Source: Bacteroidales bacterium (GTDB lineage: Bacteria > Bacteroidota > Bacteroidia > Bacteroidales > UBA4181). Taken from it: a stretch of 23,138 nt of DNA. The stretch's first letter is position 1. Each line of letters begins with the position of its first letter. Shown here one piece after another: positions 14,927 to 22,053 of the stretch. The translations under genes were made by a program, and so were the position numbers. The notes under the pieces were generated by a model. It saw only the letters and a program-made list of their open reading frames with translations, searched no databases and had not been told where the DNA came from. The stretch is taken from positions 1 through 23,138 of the forward strand of contig JAISDP010000087.1 of the NCBI GenBank assembly GCA_031264715.1. Direction: 5' to 3'.

Positions 14927-16768
14927 ATGCAAAAAATAATCATAAAGGCGGCTAACCGCTGTATATACGTCATCATTGCGGTTTTGTCGGCCTCCTGTAC
15001 CGATGCGCTCGACCAGGCGCCCGACGGGAAACTGAAGATGGAAGAAGTATGGGCCGATCCCGATATGGTGGAGCAAATGTTGAATGCCTGCTATAACAGC
15101 ATCCCGCAAAAAGGGTATCTTTATCACTTCTTCGATCCGATGGTGGTAGCCTGTTCCGACGACGGATGGTCGTCCGAGGATGGACAGGGGGAGGCGCTGG
15201 GCCAAATGTACCGCGATAACAACTCTGCTGAAAAACACTATATACGGGATAATCCCGAAGCCGGCGGCGGCGACGGCGACAATAACCGGTACTGGGACCG
15301 GTACTGGACGCAAATTTATTTATGTTCCCAATTCATTGAAAATATTGATGAAGCTGCCGTGCGCAGCGAGGAGGACCGTGCGCGTTTCAAAGCGGAAGCG
15401 CACCTGTTAAGGGCGTTTTTCTATATGGAACTGGTCAAATGGTTCGGTAAAGTACCGGTTCTCGAGCATACAATGGCTTTTGACGCCGATTATTCGACCC
15501 TGCGCAGGCAGCCCGTATACGAGGTAGCTCAATTTATTGAGTCCGATTGCGATATGGCGATCAAAGCGCCCGGAATACCGTGGCGCATCACGGTAAGCAG
15601 CGACGCATTGCGTGTTACCAAGGCGCTGGCCCATGCGCTCAAGGCCAAAGCTTTTCTTTTTGCCGCCAGTCCGTTGCATAACGAAGGACACGCCGAATAC
15701 TGGGAGGAAGCTTATCTGACGGCAAAAACGGCCGTGCAGGAGTTGAATGCCCATGACTACGAACTGTTTACCGTCTGCACCAGCCCTTCCGTGTTTGGCG
15801 ACGGTAAAGCCGCGGCGCTCCACCAGCTGGTCTGCCAGTCGGCCGACTATTCGGCTTCGCCCCGCGATAAGGAAACGATCTATCAGCATAAGCGAGGCAG
15901 CGTTGCCGTATGGCACATCGGGTATATCGGCTGCGGCATGGATCAGGCTTTCAAATGCGGTACCTGCCCCACGCAGGAGTTGATTGATGCATTCGAAACG
16001 GAAGACGGCGTGCCGGTGCTTGACCCTGCCCGGCCGTACCTTGACGAGAAACACCTGCAACCGAACTACAACGCGGCCAATACCGTGTATAAGCAGGATG
16101 CGCCTTATGAAAATCGCGACCCGCGCCTGTCGATCACGGCGCTGTACAACGGCATGGAATTTTTGTGGAACAACGGCGAGAGAATCATACTGAATACCGT
16201 CGCCGGCGGGGCGCATGCCCCGAGGTGGGTAGTGGACAACCGTGATTATTCCCGTACCGGCTACTATCACAAAAAGATGGTAACGCCGGGCGCCTGCGGC
16301 ACCGCCATGATTGAGAGTTCCTACTGGAAATTCTACCGGCTGGGCGAGTTGTTGCTGGATTATGCCGAAGCTGCGGCTGAAGCCGGTCATTTGCCGGACG
16401 CGCAGGCGGCGGCCAACGAGGTGAGGGCGCGGTCGGGGATGCCTGATTTGCCCGGCAACCTGTCGCAGGCAGACCTTATTCTGCGTATCCGCAACGAACG
16501 TCGCGTGGAGCTTGCCTGGGAAGAGCAGCGCTATTTCGACCTGCGCCGCTGGCAGTCTCCCGGCGGCGACCTGAGCGCTACCTGCAAGTATTTTACCGCG
16601 ATGACGATTACTGACAATGGCGGAACATTGACGTACACCCGCCGCAGCATTTCCGACAATCCCCGCGGAGGATGGTCCAACAGGGATTTACTGATGCCTG
16701 TTCCGCTGAACGAAGTATCGCGCCTGGAATCTCTCAGCGAGCAAAAATGGCAGAATCCGGGATGGTAA
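14927..16768 (+). CDS. SusD/RagB-family nutrient-binding outer-membrane lipoprotein
   Basis: A surface lipoprotein that captures substrate and closes over the SusC barrel. The 613 residues begin with a lipoprotein signal (VLSASC, acylated Cys24) and the family-typical segment CTDALDQAPDGKLKMEEVW. The SusD helical core contains the AEAHLLRAFFYMELVKWFGKVPV motif (about residue 155 on). The C-terminal part has RNERRVELAWEEQRYFDLRRWQ, another hallmark. ATG 14927 is used because it starts the signal peptide; the TTG two codons earlier is unlikely. It lies 20 bp after the first susC and 32 bp before the second, which argues for one transcript. Confidence 0.94.
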   Translation: MQKIIIKAANRCIYVIIAVLSASCTDALDQAPDGKLKMEEVWADPDMVEQMLNACYNSIPQKGYLYHFFDPMVVACSDDGWSSEDGQGEALGQMYRDNNSAEKHYIRDNPEAGGGDGDNNRYWDRYWTQIYLCSQFIENIDEAAVRSEEDRARFKAEAHLLRAFFYMELVKWFGKVPVLEHTMAFDADYSTLRRQPVYEVAQFIESDCDMAIKAPGIPWRITVSSDALRVTKALAHALKAKAFLFAASPLHNEGHAEYWEEAYLTAKTAVQELNAHDYELFTVCTSPSVFGDGKAAALHQLVCQSADYSASPRDKETIYQHKRGSVAVWHIGYIGCGMDQAFKCGTCPTQELIDAFETEDGVPVLDPARPYLDEKHLQPNYNAANTVYKQDAPYENRDPRLSITALYNGMEFLWNNGERIILNTVAGGAHAPRWVVDNRDYSRTGYYHKKMVTPGACGTAMIESSYWKFYRLGELLLDYAEAAAEAGHLPDAQAAANEVRARSGMPDLPGNLSQADLILRIRNERRVELAWEEQRYFDLRRWQSPGGDLSATCKYFTAMTITDNGGTLTYTRRSISDNPRGGWSNRDLLMPVPLNEVSRLESLSEQKWQNPGW

Positions 16769-16800
16769 GAAAACAAATGAAACAGATAACCTAATTGAAT

Positions 16801-19800
16801 ATGGATAATATGAACCGGAAAAACATCATAAAAAACAGCATCATGGCGATCATTGTATGGCTGTGCAGCGGCTTCGGCGTCGGTATGTACGCGCAGGAAG
16901 CAATTGTTGTCAAGCTGGAGGGTACGGTGATTAATGAATACGGGCAGCCCGTCGGAGGAGCGCTGCTGACAACCGAAAGCGGCAATACTTTTGTAACGGC
17001 CCGGGATGGTACATACACGCTGAATGTCGAAGATAACGATATGGTGATATCTGCCCAAGGATACCGGAATAAGAGGACAACGCCCGCTGAAATGGCCGAA
17101 AACGGCGAAATAAAACTCGAATTCGATCCCCATCATATCGGAGGATTTGTGGATGTGGGGTATTTTACCCTGCCGAAGGAAGCTTTTCCCGGAAGTGCAG
17201 TCTCGGTAACCGGCAATGAGCTGGACAAAATGCCGACCAATGTATTTACCGAAACCTTTGCCGGCCGCCTGCCCGGGCTGCAAACAAAGCAGGAAAGGAC
17301 AGAATTGACCTTCTTCGGATATACCAACGTTTCCAAGATGATTCGCGGACAAAATTCCATCAATGGATCTTCGCCAACCATTATCATCGACGGGATTATT
17401 TGCCCGAACCAGTATTGGGAGTTCCTCTCGCCGAAAGAGGTGGAAAGCGTAACCGTATTGAAGGACGGAGCTACCAATGCCATTTACGGCATACAGGGAG
17501 CGGGCGGTACGATCGTGGTAACCACCAGGCGCGGTTACGCCGGCAAAAAGAAAGTGGAGGCTTATGCCGACTATTCCATCCAGCAGATGATCAAACGGCC
17601 TAAGTTTGTCAACTCCCTGCAATATGCCGAAATGCGCAACCAGGCCGGCGTTAATGACGGACTGGCGCCCTGGTCGCAGTTCAGCGAAGCCGACCTGGAG
17701 GGTTTCCGCTCGGGCGACGCCCTGTATCCCAACAACAACTGGTATGATATGTTTGTCAAGGATTTTGTGATGCGGCAGCGGATAGGCGTCAACATTGCCG
17801 GCGGAAGCGACAAAGTCAGGTATTTTTCCAATATCGGTTACCTGCACCAGGGCGAACCGATCATTGTGGCCGACGAACCCGACCGGAAATACGAACCGAA
17901 TCCGAATGTCAATGCAGCAAACTTCCGGTCGAACATTGATGTGAAGCTGAACGGTTACCTCACCGGGTTCATGAGGCTTACCGGTAATGTGAAACGCGAA
18001 ATGTTCGCCGGCTATTACGATAACCAGACCCACTATTCGGGAATCTTCAATTTGCCGCCAACCATGTATGGCCCGCTGACGCCGCATTTCGAGGATGATC
18101 CCGACGCCGGCAACCAGGTGGTAACTACCGAAGCAACCGATGATCCCGTATATGGCTCGATCAACCGCTCGGGCTATTCGCAGGTAATTGAAACCAATGT
18201 TATCGCCCAGGCAGGGTTGAATTTCGACATGAGCTTTCTCGCCAGGGGCTTGTCGGCAAGCGGATCCGTGGCTTATCAAACCTATATGAGGAATACTACC
18301 AGCACGGCGCAGAGTTACGAACGGTGGATGCGTACCGGAAGAATGGATGAAATGGAGTTTACCAAAAAGGGAAGCGCCGAAAATTCGCCATTGACCTATG
18401 GCAAGGGATCTACTTTCTTTTATCATCTTAACCTGCTGGGGCAGTTCGATTATAACCGCCGCTTCGGTCCGCACAGCGTCAACGCAATGGCTTATATCTT
18501 CTATCAGCAGCAGGAAAAGGAAACCACTTCCGGATCGGAAATGCTGCCGTATAAAAGACAGAGTATGGGCGTTACAGCCACTTACTGCTACCGCGACAGG
18601 TATTTCCTGAAAGGAGACCTTGGCTATTCGGGTTCGGAACAGTTTGCGCCCGACAACCGCTACATCGCTACGCCGGCCATATCAGCCTCGTGGATCGTAA
18701 CCAAAGAAGACTTTCTCGCCGGAGCGCCCGTACTGAGTTTGCTGAAACTGCGCGCATCATACGCTTTGGGGGCTAACGACCAGCTGGGCGGCGGCCGTTT
18801 CCTTTACCTGGATTACGTCGGCGCCAGCGGTAATGAGGGGCTGAAGGGTAATCCGGAGTTGAGGGCCGAACAGATCAAAATGCAGAATTATGGCTTTGAT
18901 GTGGGCCTGCTTCATTCCATAACACTGTCGTTCGATTATTTCCGCAACCGTACCGACAATATGCTGACGGGCATCGGAGCAACCGTGCCGAATTACCAGG
19001 GTATTCCGCTGAATTATTATCCGAAGCTGAACAATGGCAAGATGGAAAATAACGGCTTCGAAATTGAACTCGGTTACAACAAACATCTTACTCCGGATTT
19101 GTCGGTATTTGCCACTGCCGGATTCAGCCAGGCCGTCAATAAAGTCATCAAAATCAATGAATCTCCTTATGCCGAAGACTATCCGTACCGCTACCACTCG
19201 GAGGGATATTCCGTCGGACAGAATTGGGGCCTGCTGATCAATGAGAGCAACGGCAACGGGATGTTCAACTCGGCAGAGGAATTAGCCGGGTATGGACTGG
19301 CTTATACCCATGGAACGCCGCGTGTCGGCGACTTTATCTATCACGACCTGAACGGAGACGGGACGATTGATGAAAAAGACGCCGTACCCATGGGTTATCC
19401 CTATTTTCCGCAGCAGTATTTCAACTTCATGGCAGGCGTGAACTTCAAGGATTTTGAAATAAGCGTGCTGTTTCAGGGCGTAAACCGGACGTCGTTCATG
19501 TGGAGCGGCGTCGGCGCATACGAATACCAGGCCCAGGGCATTTTCAACGATATCCACATGAAGGCGTGGACGCCCGAACGCTATGACGCAGGCGAAGAGA
19601 TCACCTTCCCGGCCTTGTCGCTCAACCAGTCGACCAACCATGCCAGTAACAGCTACTTCCTGCAAAACGGCGCTTACCTGCGCCTGAAAAATGCGGAAAT
19701 AGCTTATACGTTGCCTGCAAGTATGGCGCGGAAAATCGGCGCGGAAAGAATCAGGGTGGCGCTGACGGGGATGAACCTGTTGACCGTCGACAAGCTGCGC

Positions 19801-19887
19801 ACTAAGTATGTTGATCCCGAAATCAGGGACATGAACGGTTTTCAACCCTATCGCGTGTACAATATCGGCGTAAGCCTTATCTTTTAA
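16801..19887 (+). CDS. Second SusC-type TonB-linked transporter, without its own SusD
   Basis: A 1028-residue paralogue of the first SusC. It has a signal peptide (about 8-31, ending MYAQ), a carboxypeptidase-like regulatory domain (about 37-108), a plug (about 125-245, with TIIIDGI and GAGGTIVVTTRRG), and a complete barrel ending GVSLIF. The TonB-box region reads GGFVDVGYFTLPKE, far from the EEVVVVAYG of the first SusC, so TonB coupling may differ. A DLNGDGTIDEKD loop resembles a calcium-binding motif. It starts 32 bp after susD and is followed by palindromic repeats, not a second susD. It may share the upstream SusD or have lost its partner. An internal ATG four codons later is an equally possible start. 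Confidence 0.92.
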   Translation: MDNMNRKNIIKNSIMAIIVWLCSGFGVGMYAQEAIVVKLEGTVINEYGQPVGGALLTTESGNTFVTARDGTYTLNVEDNDMVISAQGYRNKRTTPAEMAENGEIKLEFDPHHIGGFVDVGYFTLPKEAFPGSAVSVTGNELDKMPTNVFTETFAGRLPGLQTKQERTELTFFGYTNVSKMIRGQNSINGSSPTIIIDGIICPNQYWEFLSPKEVESVTVLKDGATNAIYGIQGAGGTIVVTTRRGYAGKKKVEAYADYSIQQMIKRPKFVNSLQYAEMRNQAGVNDGLAPWSQFSEADLEGFRSGDALYPNNNWYDMFVKDFVMRQRIGVNIAGGSDKVRYFSNIGYLHQGEPIIVADEPDRKYEPNPNVNAANFRSNIDVKLNGYLTGFMRLTGNVKREMFAGYYDNQTHYSGIFNLPPTMYGPLTPHFEDDPDAGNQVVTTEATDDPVYGSINRSGYSQVIETNVIAQAGLNFDMSFLARGLSASGSVAYQTYMRNTTSTAQSYERWMRTGRMDEMEFTKKGSAENSPLTYGKGSTFFYHLNLLGQFDYNRRFGPHSVNAMAYIFYQQQEKETTSGSEMLPYKRQSMGVTATYCYRDRYFLKGDLGYSGSEQFAPDNRYIATPAISASWIVTKEDFLAGAPVLSLLKLRASYALGANDQLGGGRFLYLDYVGASGNEGLKGNPELRAEQIKMQNYGFDVGLLHSITLSFDYFRNRTDNMLTGIGATVPNYQGIPLNYYPKLNNGKMENNGFEIELGYNKHLTPDLSVFATAGFSQAVNKVIKINESPYAEDYPYRYHSEGYSVGQNWGLLINESNGNGMFNSAEELAGYGLAYTHGTPRVGDFIYHDLNGDGTIDEKDAVPMGYPYFPQQYFNFMAGVNFKDFEISVLFQGVNRTSFMWSGVGAYEYQAQGIFNDIHMKAWTPERYDAGEEITFPALSLNQSTNHASNSYFLQNGAYLRLKNAEIAYTLPASMARKIGAERIRVALTGMNLLTVDKLRTKYVDPEIRDMNGFQPYRVYNIGVSLIF

Positions 19888-19944
19888 GTAATGACGAATA
19901 AAAAAGATATAACAGTTTTGAAGAGTCAACTCGAGCCGGAACAA

Positions 19945-20173
19945 GCTCTGAAAGAGCGACATCAACAGCACAGGGCAACGCCCTGTGTCGGAAATGCGCC
20001 GCTCGCCGTGAAGCCCCAACGGGGCGTAATCCGTCTTATTTCATTTGATTACGCCCTTTCAGGGCTTGATGAATGTGGCGGTCTCCGATTCGCAGGGCGT
20101 TGCCCCGCGCTAATGATTACGCCCTTTCAGGGCTTGGCATTTGCGCGACATTCATTCCGCAGGGCGTTGCCCT
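19945..20173. repeat. Cluster of dispersed palindromic repeats
   Basis: At least seven short palindromes lie between susC and the sulfatase gene: 19945-19957 (GCTCT-GAA-AGAGC), 19969-19987 (CACAGGGC-AAC-GCCCTGTG), 20013-20025 (GCCCC-AAC-GGGGC), then a 67-68-bp unit present twice. Each copy of that unit has GCCCT-TTC-AGGGC (20047 and 20115) and CAGGGC-GTT-GCCCT (20091 and 20158). The element at 20013 is an inverted relative with the same flanks (ATTACG...CTT) but a different, still self-complementary, centre. This points to a repetitive extragenic palindrome family. The rest of 20174-20264 is AT-rich with no gene seen. Confidence 0.8.
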
Positions 20174-20264
20174 CAATAATTAATGTCTTATAAGTTATAA
20201 ATTTTTTATCCCTTAAGAAAGCCAAGTTTTTAGGAGTTCCCACGAATGATCACCGGCCTGTGCT

Positions 20265-20312
20265 CCCTGACAGTGGAGGAAAAAGTTAGGAATAATTCAA
20301 AATTCAAAATTC
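20265..20312 (+). promoter_or_regulatory. Leader motif shared with susC
   Basis: CCCTGACAGTGGAGG, a purine-rich stretch, and two AATTCAAAATTC copies end 2 bases before the sulfatase ATG. This mirrors the leader of the first susC (11680-11741). The function is not known. Confidence 0.4.
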
Positions 20313-20314
20313 GT

Positions 20315-21688
20315 ATGAATAGGGTAATGACCCTGCCTTTTGCGGCGCTTACCGCTCTGGCAGGCAACTGTAACGGTGCGGAAAGCCAAAAGAGCGCCCG
20401 TCCCAACATTATTTTCATCCTGACGGACGACATGGGGTTTGGCGACGTAGGTTGCTATGGCGGCAAGTTCGTGCCGACTCCCTGTATCGATCAAATGGCT
20501 GCGGAGGGTCTGCGCTTTACGCAATATTACAGCGCCTCGCCCATCAGTTCGGCTTCGCGGACCGGCCTGCTCACCGGCATGCATCCGGGCATGTGGAACA
20601 TCACCAGCTACCTGCAAACAAAAGCGGGTAACCGGGATGCGGAGATGGCCGATTTCGTGTCGTCCGACGCACAGACGCTGCCCCGCGCGCTACAGGCCTC
20701 CGGCTACAAAACCGGGCATTTCGGAAAATGGCACATGGGTGGAGGCCGCGATGTTGACAACGCCCCGTCCATCACCAGTTACGGCTATGACGAGTATGCA
20801 AGCACCTGGGAAAGCCCCGACCCCGATCCGCTCCTGACGGCTTCCGACTGGATATGGTCGGCCAAGGACAGCATCAAGCGATGGGACCGTACCGCATATT
20901 TCGTCGACAAAACGCTCGACTTCCTGAAAAAGAACAAGGGAACGCCCTGCTTTGTCAACCTCTGGCCCGACGACATGCACACTCCCTGGGTAGGCAATAT
21001 GGAGGAGCAGATGATCTTTCCCGAAGGCGAAAGCAGCGAAAAGAACTTCCGTACCGTTCTTATCGAATATGACCGGCAAATGGGACGCTTGTTCGAAGGT
21101 TTGAAAAAACTGGGAATAGCGGAAAACACCATCGTCATATTCACCAGCGACAACGGCCCTGCGCCGAGTTTCCGCGGCAGTCGCGCCGGAAATTACCGGG
21201 GTTGCAAGGCATCGCTCTACGAAGGCGGCATGAGGATGCCGTTCATCGTGTGGAGCGGCGGAAAGTCGGTACCTAAGGGAAAAGTCGACAACACGTCCGT
21301 AGTCAGTGCGCTCGACATGTTCCAAAGCCTGTGCCGGATTGCCGGCGCCGCCTTGCCGGAAAACTTCCGCAGCGACGGAACCGACATGAGCAAAGCTTTG
21401 CTGGGCGCTCCTCAACAGCGAACGAAAGCCATTTGCTGGGAATACCGGCGAAACGACAAACGAGCTTTCCCCAAGCCTGCCGACAATGACCTCAGTCCCA
21501 ATGTGGCCATCCGCGAAGGCGACTGGAAACTGCTCGTCAATGCCGACGGTTCGGATGCCGCGCTGTACAATCTGCACGACGATCCGCGCGAAACAACTCC
21601 GCTGAACGGTAAATTCCCCGAAAAGACAAGGGAACTCAGTGATAAAGCGTTGGCGTGGCGGAAATCGTTGCCCGAATTGAAGAATTGA
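20315..21688 (+). CDS. Serine-type sulfatase (arylsulfatase family), exported
   Basis: A 457-residue enzyme of the formylglycine-dependent sulfatase family, which hydrolyses sulfate esters on glycans or aromatics. Visible family residues are the metal-binding Asp38-Asp39 (ILTDDMGFGD), the active-site motif S78-S-A-S-R82 followed by TGLLTG, GKWH (137-140), SDNG (278-281) and Lys298. The modified residue is Ser rather than the common Cys, in the S-X-A-S-R form known from Klebsiella AtsA and Prevotella MdsA. It therefore needs an anaerobic radical-SAM maturase, which is not in this window. The N-terminus has a signal peptide (about 1-22). The frame opens earlier at 20246, but ATG 20315 begins the signal. 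It lies downstream of the Sus genes, which suggests a sulfated glycan substrate. Confidence 0.92.
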   Translation: MNRVMTLPFAALTALAGNCNGAESQKSARPNIIFILTDDMGFGDVGCYGGKFVPTPCIDQMAAEGLRFTQYYSASPISSASRTGLLTGMHPGMWNITSYLQTKAGNRDAEMADFVSSDAQTLPRALQASGYKTGHFGKWHMGGGRDVDNAPSITSYGYDEYASTWESPDPDPLLTASDWIWSAKDSIKRWDRTAYFVDKTLDFLKKNKGTPCFVNLWPDDMHTPWVGNMEEQMIFPEGESSEKNFRTVLIEYDRQMGRLFEGLKKLGIAENTIVIFTSDNGPAPSFRGSRAGNYRGCKASLYEGGMRMPFIVWSGGKSVPKGKVDNTSVVSALDMFQSLCRIAGAALPENFRSDGTDMSKALLGAPQQRTKAICWEYRRNDKRAFPKPADNDLSPNVAIREGDWKLLVNADGSDAALYNLHDDPRETTPLNGKFPEKTRELSDKALAWRKSLPELKN

Positions 21689-21722
21689 AATGATGCGCGC
21701 GTCCGGGAGCAACCGTATGTTC

Positions 21723-21795
21723 GGCGGCATTTGTAATGCCGCCGCCCGACAAGCGGCAAGATTAGCGCCGTTGAGCCGAATTTGCAATTCGGCTC
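21723..21795. repeat. Paired dispersed palindromes
   Basis: GGCGGCATT-TGT-AATGCCGCC (21723-21743) and GAGCCGAAT-TTGCA-ATTCGGCTC (21773-21795) lie just after the sulfatase gene. A third weaker palindrome around TTGCAATT follows at about 21805-21822. The 21773 palindrome is preceded by CGTTGA and followed by GGAACAT, flanks that recur in the related elements at 7312 and 21995. The remaining DNA to 21909 shows no gene. Confidence 0.75.
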
Positions 21796-21950
21796 GGAAC
21801 ATCGGGCAATTTGCAATTGGCTTTGCCGAAATTGCGTCGCCAAGTTGCCTTTTGAAGAAAGAAAATAAGCAATAGATATCGTGCAATGATCGATAAAAAT
21901 TGATATAGAATGGAAAACAGTCAAGTGAAGTTACCGAAAGCGGCGTATTT

Positions 21951-22017
21951 CGATTCAAGAATCGATTGCCGGATTGCAAATCCGGCTATGTTCCGAGCGG
22001 CAATACAATTGCCGCTC
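21951..22017. repeat. Paired dispersed palindromes upstream of the lipoprotein gene
   Basis: CGATTC-AA-GAATCG (21951-21964) is followed by GCCGGATT-GCA-AATCCGGC (21968-21986) and GAGCGGCAAT-ACA-ATTGCCGCTC (21995-22017, perfect 10-bp arms). The last is followed by AACG and preceded by ATGTTCC, as in the related elements. It ends 37 bp before the preferred start of the lipoprotein gene. Confidence 0.75.
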
Positions 22018-22053
22018 AACGACGCGGCATGTTTCGCCTATCGCGGGGGTGTG

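Noticed and set aside
16531..18474. 647-codon open frame on the minus strand across susD and the second susC
   Set aside because: It overlaps two well-supported genes on the other strand, shows no domain pattern and is a codon-bias shadow.
19891..20193. 100-codon open frame through the palindromic repeats after the second susC
   Set aside because: Its sequence is the translation of the repeat units, including two copies of the same peptide stretch, and has no family features.
20690..21979. 429-codon open frame on the minus strand over the sulfatase gene
   Set aside because: It is antisense to a sulfatase with all catalytic motifs and runs into the palindromic repeats; no recognisable motif.
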